From Candidatus Sodalis pierantonius str. SOPE (GTDB lineage: Bacteria; Pseudomonadota; Gammaproteobacteria; Enterobacterales; Enterobacteriaceae): a stretch of 64,000 bases of DNA. Shown here piece by piece: positions 1 through 7,591 of the stretch. The stretch is from the NCBI RefSeq assembly GCF_000517405.1, contig NZ_CP006568.1:992001-1056000 (forward strand), in the 5' to 3' direction. The translations under genes and the position numbers were made by a program. Below the pieces are notes generated by a model. It was not told the origin of the DNA. It saw nothing but the letters and a program-made list of their open reading frames with translations, and made no database searches. How positions within the stretch are numbered: position 1 is the stretch's first letter; each line of letters begins with the position of its first letter.

Positions 1-15
1 GGACAGGTTAAGGAT

Positions 16-1327
16 GAGCCTGTTTAGAAATTTGTGTATTTGCCTGATTTTGATATGTTCAATCCAACATCAAAAACAGGTTAATTTATGGACGAAAAAC
101 AGTTGCAGGATCTGGCTAACGAACTGGCCAAAAATCTCAAAACCCCTGAAAATCTCAGTCACTTCGATCGGCTGCTGAAAAAAATCAGCGTCGAAGCAGC
201 TCTCAATGCCGAAATGACCCATCACCTCGGCTACGATAAAAATCAGCCTAAACCGGGGGCCAACGCCCGCAACGGCTATTCCACAAAAACCGTTACCACT
301 GGCGATGGCCCGCTGGCACTGCGTACTCCGCGCGATCGTGACGGTTCCTTTGAACCGCAACTGGTGAAGAAGAACCAGACCCGGATTACCGGGATGGATA
401 ACCAGATTTTATCGTTGTACGCCAAAGGGATGACTACCCGCGAGATCGCCGCCGCGTTCAAGAGCTGTATAACGCCGATGTCTCGCCGGCGCTGGTCTCA
501 AAGTCACCGATGCGGTCATGGAGCAGGTTGTCGAATGGCAAACCGGCCTCTTGATGCAGTCTATCCCATTGTTTATCTTGACTGTATCGTTCTAAAAGTC
601 CGGCAGGACAGCCGCATCATCAACAAATCTGTGTTCCTGGCGCTGGGCATCAACATCGAAGGCCAGAAAGAGTTGCTAGGTATGTGGCTGGCCGAAAATG
701 AAGGCGCAAAGTTCTGGCTGAACGTGCTGACAGAGCTGAAAAACCGCGGCCTGAACGATATCCTTATCGCCTGCGTTGACGGCCTGAAAGGTTTCCCTGA
801 CGCTATTAACGCGGTGTATCCGGAGGCGCGGCTCCAGCTGTGTATCGTACATATGGTGCGCAACAGCCTGCGGTTCGTCTCCTGGAAGGACTACAAGGCC
901 GTCACCCGCGACCTGAAAGCTATCTATCAGGCCCCTACGGAAGAAGCCGGCTTGCAGGCGCTGGAAGCGTTCTCCAGTGCCTGGGACATCCGCTACCCGC
1001 AAATAAGTCGAAGCTGGCAGGCAAACTGGGCCAATCTGGCCACGTTCTTTGCCTACCCAACGGACATTCGCAAGGTGATCTACACGACCAACGCCATCGA
1101 GTCGTTAAACAGCGTGATCCGGCATGCCATCAAAAAGCGCAAGGTGTTCCCGACGGATGACGCAGTGAAAAAGGTGGTGTGGCTGGCAATCCAGGCGGCG
1201 TCACAGAAATGGACAATGCCTTTGAGGGACTGGCGCATTGCAATGAACCGCTTTATTATCGAGTTCGGTGAACGCCTGGACGGTCACTTCTGAGAAAAGG
1301 CATTTACACAGAATCGTGTACAGGGTC
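16..1327 (+). mobile_element. IS256-family element, copy 1
   Basis: Complete element of about 1312 bp. The left tip (GAGCCTGTTTAGAAATTTGT) and the inverted right tip (GACCCTGTACACGATTCTGT) are imperfect inverted repeats of about 30 bp shared by all four copies in the window. It is 3 bp shorter than copies 2 and 4 because of three single-base deletions in the transposase gene. The 8 bp on each side (ttaaggat and tttaaact) do not match, so the normal target duplication is missing. That suggests a rearrangement or adjacent deletion after insertion. Confidence 0.9.
88..1293 (+). CDS. IS256-family transposase, copy 1, with a scrambled internal segment
   Basis: Mutator-type DDE transposase of 401 residues. 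The catalytic motifs are visible: Asp in VYLDCIVLKV, Asp in CVDGLKG and Glu in TTNAIESLNS. Compared with copy 4, three 1-base deletions lie close together: AAAGAG to AAGAG near 453, AAGGTC to AAGTC near 507, and CAAAACC to CAAACC near 540. Their sum is -3, so the frame reopens, but roughly residues 124-151 are a different peptide just before the first catalytic Asp. The frame is open, yet the protein is probably inactive or impaired. Its C-terminus (RIAMNRFIIEFGERLDGHF) matches copy 4 rather than copies 2 and 3. Confidence 0.85.
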   Translation: MDEKQLQDLANELAKNLKTPENLSHFDRLLKKISVEAALNAEMTHHLGYDKNQPKPGANARNGYSTKTVTTGDGPLALRTPRDRDGSFEPQLVKKNQTRITGMDNQILSLYAKGMTTREIAAAFKSCITPMSRRRWSQSHRCGHGAGCRMANRPLDAVYPIVYLDCIVLKVRQDSRIINKSVFLALGINIEGQKELLGMWLAENEGAKFWLNVLTELKNRGLNDILIACVDGLKGFPDAINAVYPEARLQLCIVHMVRNSLRFVSWKDYKAVTRDLKAIYQAPTEEAGLQALEAFSSAWDIRYPQISRSWQANWANLATFFAYPTDIRKVIYTTNAIESLNSVIRHAIKKRKVFPTDDAVKKVVWLAIQAASQKWTMPLRDWRIAMNRFIIEFGERLDGHF

Positions 1328-1607
1328 TTTAAACTCCCTTTTTTCTTGCGGTTAGATTCTGCCATCTCTTGATAAATTGAATCCGTTGCACGGGGTAACC
1401 GCCTTCCTGCTGAACGATGGTGTTCCAGCCTCTCTCTGAAATAAGATCGCAGGTCTTCCGGTTGCTCGATCTCAACTTGTGACGGCCTTACAGAGACATA
1501 TTCATGCGTTCTTTGTAAGCAACAGCAGCGGCGGTCAAATCAACATTCACCTTATCCATCTCCTCTTTGGGTAGAATCACTAAATTAAATGATTTTGTTT
1601 TTTTCAT
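1328..1607 (-). pseudogene. Small prophage gene downstream of the repressor, frameshifted and truncated by IS256
   Basis: The first frame starts at 1607 with an ATGA overlap on the repressor stop, so it was probably co-translated with it. It encodes 39 residues (MKKTKSFNLVILPKEEMDK...) and ends at 1488. A second frame continues toward 1328 with a charged peptide (VRPSQVEIEQPEDLRSYF...) and runs straight into the end of IS256 copy 1. The simplest reading is one gene with a frameshift near 1490 and a 3' end removed by the IS. I do not recognise the family; its position suggests a prophage immunity-region accessory protein. Confidence 0.45.
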
Positions 1608-2200
1608 TGGTGCGCCTGCATCATCACAAATTCAATAAACGCTTCTATCTTGGCTTTATCCTCATTCGATAATGCGGCATAGCGGGAGCGGTCATAATTG
1701 ATGACCGTTGGGTCTTTATGCTGCAGCAGGAGTTCATAGCCACGCCGCCCGAAAGCTTTGGCGATTGCTTCCAAATTATTCAGAGTGATATTGCCTTCTC
1801 GGTTTAGGACACGGTTAATGGTCGTCTGCCCAACCCCCGCTGCTTTGGCTATTTTCGTCTGGCTGGGAAGCTCACGGCTGCTGCTCATCCACAACTCAAG
1901 ATTGCGAGCAACAACAGCACCAACCTCGGTTTCTCCAGCTCCGGGTTCATCACCTGCAGCTATAGCGAGAAAGTGATCACGGTCAAGCCAGTGGAGCGGT
2001 TTATTCGCAACTTTTTCCAGCTTACGTGCAATCGCATCCCCTATGTTCTTGTGATTCTTGTCAGTCTCAGGTTTCAACCACCGACTAATCAAATTAGGTG
2101 TTATGCCCATCTTTTCGGCCAGCCGGATCTGCCGGTTATCAAAGTCTTTGCCGATGATGTCCCGAAGGTTCTCTCGGCGAATATCATGGATACTTTTCAT
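1604..2200 (-). CDS. Prophage repressor-like protein with two helix-turn-helix domains
   Basis: This 198-residue protein has an N-terminal phage CI-type DNA-binding domain (MKSIHDIRRENLRDI, then a helix-turn-helix around IRLAEKMGITPNLISRW). A second XRE-like helix-turn-helix lies near residues 110-150 (QTKIAKAAGVGQTTINRVL). The usual C-terminal S24 autocleavage domain of lambda-type repressors is absent. It is divergent from a small Cro-like gene at 2350 and separated from it by operator-like repeats, the normal layout of a lambdoid immunity region. Without an S24 domain it would not be expected to be inactivated by RecA-stimulated cleavage. It could also be a regulator of the remnant rather than the original CI. 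Confidence 0.75.
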   Translation of the reverse strand: MKSIHDIRRENLRDIIGKDFDNRQIRLAEKMGITPNLISRWLKPETDKNHKNIGDAIARKLEKVANKPLHWLDRDHFLAIAAGDEPGAGETEVGAVVARNLELWMSSSRELPSQTKIAKAAGVGQTTINRVLNREGNITLNNLEAIAKAFGRRGYELLLQHKDPTVINYDRSRYAALSNEDKAKIEAFIEFVMMQAHQ

Positions 2201-2249
2201 GTTTGTACTCTTTTGAATGTTGCTTTAGTTGAGTGCATTTAAAACAAAA

Positions 2250-2289
2250 TTACCCTATCGGTAAACAAACCAATAAGGTAATAAACCTT
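2250..2289. promoter_or_regulatory. Putative repressor operators between the divergent repressor and Cro-like genes
   Basis: Two inverted repeats lie side by side: TTACC-CTATC-GGTAA at 2250-2264 and AAGGT-AATAA-ACCTT at 2275-2289. Another GGTAA half-site follows near 2318. The same motif recurs as a perfect palindrome at 5062-5075 in this remnant. Location and symmetry suggest operator sites for the two-HTH repressor; the binding protein is inferred. Confidence 0.5.
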
Positions 2290-2349
2290 TACTATCCACA
2301 CCATTTAGGTAATCATCATGCGATTAAGATGGATTTATATGGTGGTTTT

Positions 2350-2568
2350 ATGAACGAATTTAACTTCAAAAAATTCTGGCTATCTCTTAGCTTTGAGGAA
2401 AGAAAAACGCTAGCCAATGAGGCGGGAACAACAGCAAATTACATCATGACGCACGTTCAGCGCAGAGAGAAAATACCCGGAATAGTCCTTATGTGCAGGC
2501 TTTTTGAAGCATGTGAACGTCTAAATCCCGGACTTGAAAAAGGGCAGTTTCTCGCGTTCTTTTACTGA
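2350..2568 (+). CDS. Cro-like small DNA-binding prophage protein
   Basis: This 72-residue protein starts MNEFNFKKFWLSLS and contains a possible helix-turn-helix (ERKTLANEAGTTANYIMTHV). I chose the ATG at 2350 over the TTG at 2233 because the extra N-terminus would overlap the operator region and does not look like protein. It faces away from the repressor across the operators, which is where Cro lies in lambdoid phages. Sequence alone cannot separate Cro from another early regulator. A terminator follows directly. Confidence 0.6.
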   Translation: MNEFNFKKFWLSLSFEERKTLANEAGTTANYIMTHVQRREKIPGIVLMCRLFEACERLNPGLEKGQFLAFFY

Positions 2569-2587
2569 TGTTGATCACCTTTTCCAC

Positions 2588-2610
2588 AGGCCGCTTATGC
2601 GGCCTTTTTT
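2588..2610 (+). terminator. Rho-independent terminator after the Cro-like gene
   Basis: A perfect 7-bp stem, AGGCCGC/GCGGCCT, with a TTAT loop is followed by a run of Ts. It would end the early rightward transcript just after the Cro-like gene. Confidence 0.75.
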
Positions 2611-2712
2611 GTGTCTGCAATGTATAAGGTAATATTTATTTTTTTTCGGTTGATCTTTTCGCATTGGCGTGCAAAATAGTCGTAATCCTAAATCATGCAG
2701 TGAGGCTAAACA

Positions 2713-2907
2713 GTGAAAATCATTACCCGCGTCGAGGCAGCAAAGCTTGGTTTGTCGCGTTACTACACAGGAAAGCCTTGTTTACATGGACACCATAGCG
2801 AGCGCTGGACTTATAACGGCCATTGCGTGGCTTGCACAATAGAAAGCAACAAACGGCGACGAGCAGAAATCAGGGAAATGATGAAGGCTGCCCAGGGGGT
2901 GAGCTGA
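2713..2907 (+). CDS. Small zinc-motif prophage protein
   Basis: This 64-residue protein has the pattern YYTGKPCLHGH ... GHCVAC. The Cys/His spacing (C-x-H-x-H ... C-x-x-C) suggests a zinc-binding knuckle, a layout common in small early proteins of tailed phages. Its function is not known to me. Its stop (TGA at 2905-2907) overlaps the ATG of the replication gene by one base, so the two were translationally coupled. The C-terminal third is basic (NKRRRAEIREMMK), consistent with nucleic-acid binding. Confidence 0.6.
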   Translation: MKIITRVEAAKLGLSRYYTGKPCLHGHHSERWTYNGHCVACTIESNKRRRAEIREMMKAAQGVS

Positions 2908-3208
2908 TGGCTCACATATGAACAGTAAAGCCTGATTTTTGGACAGATGAAAAAGTCGTCGAATGTTCATTCGAGGCCCGTCTTTTGTTTATTGGGCTTT
3001 TTAACTTCGCTGATGACAACGGGAACATGGTTAACTCACATCGCCGGATTAAAATGCAAATTTTTCCGGCTGATGTCATCGATTATAAACCACTGATCGA
3101 CGAACTGATAAAACATGGATTAGTTATTTCTTATAAATTTAATGGGATTAACTATCTGAATATAAAAGGTTTCAAGAAACATCAGTACATAAAAAAACCA
3201 TCTAAAAC
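2907..3208 (+). pseudogene. Phage O-like replication protein, nonsense-mutated and truncated
   Basis: The ATG at 2907 overlaps the previous stop, but codon 5 is TGA (2919-2921). Beyond it the same frame reads TVKPDFWTDEKVVECS, EARLLFIGLFNFADDNGN and FKKHQYIKKPSKT, the typical N-terminal part of phage replication-initiation (O-like) proteins. About 100 codons remain before IS256 copy 2 cuts the gene at 3209. The TGA could have come from CGA by one transition. The DNA on the far side of the IS is P-like rather than O-like, so the middle of O-P has been deleted. Confidence 0.75.
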
Positions 3209-4523
3209 GACCCTGTACACGATTCTGTGTAAATGCCTTTTCTCAGAAGTGACCGTCCAGGCGGTCACCGAACTCGATAATAAAGCGGCTCATTGCCATG
3301 CGCCAATCCCTCAAAGGCATTGTCCATTTCTGTGAGGCCGCCTGTATCGCCAGCCACACCACCTTTTTCACTGCGTCGTCGGTCGGGAACACCTTGCGCT
3401 TTTTGATGGCATGCCGGATCACGCTGTTTAACGACTCGATGGCGTTGGTCGTGTAGATCACCTTGCGGATGTCCGTTGGGTAGGCAAAGAACGTGGCCAG
3501 ATTGGCCCAGTTTGCCTGCCAGCTTCGACTTATTTGCGGGTAGCGGATGTCCCAGGCACTGGAGAACGCTTCCAGCGCCTGCAAGCCGGCTTCTTCCGTA
3601 GGGGCCTGATAGATAGCTTTCAGGTCGCGGGTGACGGCCTTGTAGTCCTTCCAGGAGACGAACCGCAGGCTGTTGCGCACCATATGCACGATACACAGCT
3701 GGAGCCGCGCCTCCGGATACACCGCGTTAATAGCGTCAGGGGAACCTTTCAGCCCGTCTACGCAGGCGATAAGGATATCGTTCAGGCCGCGGTTTTTCAG
3801 CTCTGTCAACACGTTCAGCCAGAACTTTGCGCCTTCATTTTCGGCCAGCCACATACCTAGCAACTCTTTCTGGCCTTCGATGTTGATGCCCAGCGCCAGG
3901 AACACAGATTTGTTGATGATGCGGCTGTCCTGCCGGACTTTTAGAACGATACAGTCAAGATAAACAATGGGATAGACTGCATCCAGAGGCCGGTTTTGCC
4001 ATTCGACAACCTGCTCCATGACCGCATCGGTGACCTTTAAGACCAGCGCCGGCGAGACATCGACGTCATACAGCTCTTTGAACGCGGCGGCGATCTCGCG
4101 GGTGGTCATCCCTTTGGCGTACAACGATAAAATCTGGTTATCCATCCCGGTAATCCGGGTCTGGTTCTTCTTCACCAGTTGCGGTTCAAAGGAACCGTCA
4201 CGATCGCGCGGGGTACGCAGCGCCAGCGGGCCATCGCCAGTGGTAACGGTTTTTGTGGAATAGCCGTTGCGGGCGTTGGTCCCCGGTTTAGGCTGATTTT
4301 TATCGTAGCCGAGGTGATGGGTCATTTCGGCATTGAGAGCTGCTTCGACGCTGATTTTTTTCAGCAGCCGATCGAAGTGACTGAGATCTTCAGGGGTTTT
4401 GAGATTTTTGGCCAGTTCGTTAGCCAGAGCCTGCAACTGTTTTTCGTCCATAAATTAACCTGTTTTTGATGTTGGATTGAACATATCAAAATCAGGCAAA
4501 TACACAAATTTCTAAACAGGCTC
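3209..4523 (-). mobile_element. IS256-family element, copy 2
   Basis: Complete 1315-bp element in inverted orientation relative to copy 1. The flanking 8-mers (tctaaaac on the left, gctgtata on the right) do not match. The left flank lies in an O-like gene and the right flank in a P-like gene, so the insertion is associated with a deletion of the O-P junction. Together with copy 1 it brackets the immunity region like a composite structure. Confidence 0.9.
3243..4451 (-). CDS. IS256-family transposase, copy 2 (intact)
   Basis: Full-length 402-residue Mutator/IS256 DDE transposase that cuts and rejoins the element ends. The N-terminal region (MDEKQLQALANELAKNL) is followed by the catalytic core with Asp in VYLDC, Asp in CVDGLKG and Glu in NAIESLN. 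There is no internal stop. Differences from copies 1 and 4 include GLKGSPDAI instead of GLKGFPDAI and the ending MAMSRFIIEFGDRLDGHF, which it shares with copy 3. The start ATG lies 72 bp inside the element, as in the other copies. Confidence 0.93.
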   Translation of the reverse strand: MDEKQLQALANELAKNLKTPEDLSHFDRLLKKISVEAALNAEMTHHLGYDKNQPKPGTNARNGYSTKTVTTGDGPLALRTPRDRDGSFEPQLVKKNQTRITGMDNQILSLYAKGMTTREIAAAFKELYDVDVSPALVLKVTDAVMEQVVEWQNRPLDAVYPIVYLDCIVLKVRQDSRIINKSVFLALGINIEGQKELLGMWLAENEGAKFWLNVLTELKNRGLNDILIACVDGLKGSPDAINAVYPEARLQLCIVHMVRNSLRFVSWKDYKAVTRDLKAIYQAPTEEAGLQALEAFSSAWDIRYPQISRSWQANWANLATFFAYPTDIRKVIYTTNAIESLNSVIRHAIKKRKVFPTDDAVKKVVWLAIQAASQKWTMPLRDWRMAMSRFIIEFGDRLDGHF

Positions 4524-4524
4524 G

Positions 4525-4820
4525 CTGTATACTAGTGGCGCTGAGAAATTTCCTTGGCGCCACCCTGTATTCTACTGGATTGTATGCGCTGCTCGTCGAG
4601 CAATGTATCAGCGCTGTCTGAACGAAGCTGAAGTCGAAAAGTACGCAGCGAAGAAGCTAGACGAGTGGTCGGAAAGGTAGCCGATGGTGAATCTATCCCT
4701 GAACCGATCAAGGGGATTGATGTTAAACCCGATCTTAAATCGGAGACGATGGAGACAACGAAGCATCAGGGGGCTACAAACGTAGATACATGCCCAATGC
4801 AGCAATGCTTGGCTCGGTAA
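4525..4820 (+). pseudogene. Lambda P-like helicase-loader fragment
   Basis: Read from the IS edge, the frame gives AEKFPWRHPVFYWIV, then YQRCLNEAEVEKYAAKKLDE and WSER before a TAG at 4678. A one-base shift near 4677 continues VADGESIPEPIKGIDVKPD to a TAA at 4818. The ordered match to the second half of lambda P (aromatic PW...YW segment, then a helix, then GEAIPEPVK) is good, so I read this as the C-terminal part of a P-type DnaB helicase loader. The N-terminal half is missing at the IS256 copy 2 boundary. It is non-functional. Confidence 0.6.
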
Positions 4821-4903
4821 CGCCAGCCCAATGGCTTTACGCCGAGTACAAACGGAAAAAAGCTGCTGAAATAGCAACGCCTCGGGCGGATACGGATTTT
4901 TGA
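4790..4903 (+). CDS. Short open frame of unknown function in the prophage remnant
   Basis: This frame of 37 residues begins MPNAAMLGSVTPAQWLYAEY and is preceded in the same frame by about 20 open codons (IGDDGDNEASGGYKRRY). The composition looks like real protein rather than a chance frame. It overlaps the end of the P-like frame, so it may be the true C-terminus of that gene in a third frame, or the head of another early gene. No family recognised. Confidence 0.25.
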   Translation: MPNAAMLGSVTPAQWLYAEYKRKKAAEIATPRADTDF

Positions 4904-5061
4904 TAGCCAAAGTCCGAACTGAGCGGGACATGGTGAGCATATCTCGATGCAACCCAAGTCACCCTATATCATCAATAATGTAAGCCAATAGAGAGCCGTA
5001 TAGAGCGTTTTAGGACATATGCGATTTGTGAGAGCAATCGCCATTTTTTATTTGATATTAG

Positions 5062-5075
5062 TTACCAATTGGTAA
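5062..5075. promoter_or_regulatory. Perfect 14-bp palindrome, likely repressor operator
   Basis: TTACCAATTGGTAA is self-complementary and is followed by another GGTAA half-site at 5090-5094. It has the same TTACC/GGTAA arms as the operators at 2250-2289 but a 4-bp rather than 5-bp centre. It sits about 90 bp upstream of the nuclease-like gene, so it could mark a second repressor-controlled promoter. Confidence 0.4.
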
Positions 5076-5167
5076 ATACTATTTAATTTGGTAACTATTT
5101 GGAGAAGATCGCTTGCAACGTAAACATCCGCATTCTTTTGCCACTAGGACGCTTAAAAGCAGGGCTA

Positions 5168-5467
5168 ATGAACAAGACCGAAGAGGCGTACAGTCGATAC
5201 CTAGAGATCAAAAAATCAGCAGGATTGCTTGTCTGGTTCAAGTTTGAAGGAGTAAAGCTGCGTCTGGCCGACAACACATTCTACACGCCTGATTTTGTCG
5301 TGATGAACAGCGATGGCACTATGGAAATGCACGAGATTAAAGGATTCTGGACCGATGACGCTAGGGTCAAAATCAAAGTCGCTGCTGACATGTACCCATT
5401 CAAATTTTTGGCCATCAAGGCTCAGAGCAAAAAAGCTGGCGGGGGCTGGCAAATCGAAGAGTTTTAA
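5168..5467 (+). CDS. Phage DUF1064-like, PD-(D/E)xK-type protein
   Basis: This 99-residue protein begins MNKTEEAYSRYLEIKK. The segment YTPDFVVMNSDGTMEMHEIK gives the PD...ExK pattern of PD-(D/E)xK nuclease folds and resembles the DUF1064 proteins of lambdoid phages. Role: probably an early-region nuclease or resolvase-like protein; the activity is inferred. An open upstream extension (from 5099) looks out of frame with the expected N-terminus: the neighbouring frame reads KHPHSFATRTLKS, which looks more natural. A frameshift may have cut off the original N-terminus, leaving the ATG at 5168. Confidence 0.55.
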   Translation: MNKTEEAYSRYLEIKKSAGLLVWFKFEGVKLRLADNTFYTPDFVVMNSDGTMEMHEIKGFWTDDARVKIKVAADMYPFKFLAIKAQSKKAGGGWQIEEF

Positions 5468-5542
5468 TTATGTCAAATGGTGAATAATTTCTTGTTTTTC
5501 CTCATGCCTGGTGAGTTCAATAAATCTGCAGGATATGGCGAC

Positions 5543-5744
5543 ATGAGAGACATTAAGTATGTGTTAGAAAGCTGGGGAGCATGGGTAGTCAACTCGAGTG
5601 ATAATTCCATAGCCAAGTCTTTGTCAGGCCTGATCCCGCACAAAATTAAGTCCAGAAAACGATGTTCAGATGATGACGGTATATGTATTTCTAATTGCAT
5701 GACATCACTTCATGAGAAAAATCCTGAAGCGTATGATTTGTTAT
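5543..5744 (+). pseudogene. Phage 82-type antiterminator Q, 3' end lost
   Basis: From the ATG at 5543 the protein reads MRDIKYVLESWGAWVVN, then GLIPHKIKSRKRCSDDDGI and ends near EAYDLLSLC. This matches the first half of the Q antiterminators of the phage 82/21 group, which let RNA polymerase read through late terminators. After about 67 codons it runs into the terminal repeat of an IS5-family element at 5745, and the C-terminal half is absent. It is inactive as it stands. Confidence 0.7.
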
Positions 5745-5980
5745 CGCTTTGTTGAATAAATTCGAAATTTGTGACGACTTCCTCCCTATCAGGGCGATTG
5801 TTACATGATGCGGACGCTGTTTGGCATTCCTAACAGCGTGATCCGGTTAAGCGCTTTGACCATTGCCATAGCCTCACCTACCTGCGCGTCATAGTCATGC
5901 AGACTCAGATAACCACCCAGAAGTGTTTTAAACCGGAACATGGCCGTTTCAGCCAGTGAACGCCGGTGATAACCTACTTT
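5745..5980 (-). mobile_element. IS5-family (IS903-like) element, right-end fragment
   Basis: The edge CGCTTTGTTGAATAAA at 5745-5760 matches the common terminal repeat of IS903-like IS5 elements. Inside it lies the 3' end of the transposase gene on the minus strand. The rest of the element is missing at 5981, where IS256 copy 3 begins. It was inserted into the Q gene, so the order of events is Q, then IS5, then IS256. Confidence 0.8.
5801..5980 (-). pseudogene. IS5-family transposase C-terminal fragment
   Basis: The last 59 codons of an IS903-type transposase are visible: GYHRRSLAETAMFRFKTLLG then AMAMVKALNRITLLGMPNSV and the stop at 5801-5803. The catalytic Asp residues lie in the missing upstream part. 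IS256 copy 3 abuts the truncated 5' side. Confidence 0.85.
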
Positions 5981-7297
5981 GAGCTTGTTTAGAAATTTGT
6001 GTATTTGCCTGATTTTGATATGTTCAATCCAACATCAAAAACAGGTTAATTTATGGACGAAAAACAGTTGCAGGCTCTGGCTAACGAACTGGCCAAAAAT
6101 CTCAAAACCCCTGAAAATCTCAGTCACTTCGATCGGCTGCTGAAAAAAATCAGCGTGGAAGCAGCTCTCAATGCCGAAATGACCCATCACCTCGGCTACG
6201 ATAAAAATCAGCCTAAACCGGGGACCAACGCCCGCAACGGCTATTCCACAAAAACCGTTACCACTGGCGAGATGGCCCGCTGGCGCTGCGTACTCCGCGC
6301 GATCGTGACGGTTCCTTTGAACCGCAACTGGTGAAGAAGAACCAGACCCGGATTACCGGGATGGATAACCAGATTTTATCGTTGTACGCCAAAGGGATGA
6401 CCACCCGCGAGATCGCCGCCGCGTTCAAAGAGCTGTATGACGCCGATGTCTCGCCGGCGCTGGTCTCAAAGGTCACCGATGCGGTCATGGAGCAGGTTGT
6501 CGAATGGCAAAACCGGCCTCTGGATCCAGTCTATCCCATTGTTTATCTTGACTGTATCGTTCTAAAAGTCCAGCAGGACAGCCGCATCATCAACAAATCT
6601 GTGTTTCTGGCGCTGGGCATCAACATCGAAGGCCAGAAAGAGTTGCTAGGTATGTAGCTGGCCGAAAATGAAGGCGCAAAGTTCTGGCTGAACGTGCTGA
6701 CAGAGCTGAAAAACCGCGGCCTGAACGATATCCTTATCGCCTGCGTAGACGGGCTGAAAGGTTTCCCTGACGCTATTAACGCGGTGTATCCGGAGGCGCG
6801 GCTCCAGCTGTGTATCGTGCATATGGTGCGCAACAGCCTGCGGTTCGTCTCCTGGAGGGACTACAAGGCCGTCACCCGCGACCTGAAAGCTATCTATCAG
6901 GCCCCTACGGAAGAAGCCGGCTTGCAGGCGCTGGAAGCGTTCTCCAGTGCCTGGGACATCCGCTACCCGCAAATAAGTCGAAGCTGGCAGGCAAACTGGG
7001 CCAATCTGGCCACGTTCTTTGCCTACCCAGCGGACATCCGCAAGGTGATCTACACGACCAACGCCATCGAGTCGTTAAACAGCATGATCTGGCATGCCAT
7101 CAAAAAGCGCAAGGTGTTCCCGACCGACGACGCAGTGAAAAAGGTGGTGTGGCTGGCGATACAGGTGGCCTCACAGAAATGGACAATGCCTTTGAGGGAC
7201 TGGCGCATGGCAATGAGCCGCTTTATTATCGAGTTCGGTGACCGCCTGGACGGTCACTTCTGAGAAAAGGCATTTACACAGAATCGTGTACAGGGTC
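5981..7297 (+). mobile_element. IS256-family element, copy 3
   Basis: About 1317 bp with both terminal repeats; the left tip reads GAGCTTGTTT with one change from the other copies. Flanks are cctacttt (inside the IS5 remnant) and gaaaacct (inside a TetR gene). They do not match and belong to unrelated genes, so one side was lost or swapped by recombination with another copy. Confidence 0.88.
6053..7263 (+). pseudogene. IS256-family transposase, copy 3 (inactivated)
   Basis: Two lesions break the 402-codon gene. A 2-bp insertion near 6270 (GGCGAGATGG versus GGCGATGG) shifts the frame after about 75 codons. A TGG to TAG change gives a stop at 6655-6657. The remaining pieces (6331-6657 and 6694-7263) keep the DDE motifs but cannot form one protein. 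It also has substitutions near the end (SMIWHAIKKR instead of SVIRHAIKKR). The terminal repeats could still be moved in trans by copies 2 or 4. Confidence 0.9.
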
Positions 7298-7591
7298 GAA
7301 AACCTGCATAAAGCCATTCATGTCAAACGATCTACACGTTTTGCCCTGCTGCACGTGAATTTTGTCGGCAGGATCAAACGCATCCTGGATCGCGGCGTGG
7401 CGGCCGGCGTCTTTCGCGCGGGCGTGGATCCTGGGCAGCTGTATATTACGATGGCGTCGGTAGGGTATTATTATTTGAACAATCGCTATACTCTCGAAGT
7501 CATATATGACCAGAATTTCGTTTCAGACGACGCCCTCGACGCGCGCTTTGCCTTTAACGTCGATACCATTTTGCGTCTTCTCAAGCCCTGA
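7298..7591 (+). pseudogene. TetR-family regulator, C-terminal fragment
   Basis: Directly after IS256 copy 3 an open frame reads ENLHKAIHVKRSTRFALLHV, then GRIKRILDRGVAAGVFRAGV and ASVGYYYLNNRYTLEVIYD, ending FNVDTILRLLKP. This is a typical C-terminal ligand/dimer domain of a TetR-type repressor. The DNA-binding N-terminus (about 100 residues) is missing at the IS boundary. The original target is unknown. Confidence 0.7.

Noticed and set aside
2588..2610. Possible small RNA between the Cro-like gene and the zinc-motif gene
   Set aside because: The only structure is a simple terminator; there is no separate promoter or further stem.
3201..4531. Target duplication for IS256 copy 2
   Set aside because: The flanking 8-mers tctaaaac and gctgtata do not match in either orientation.
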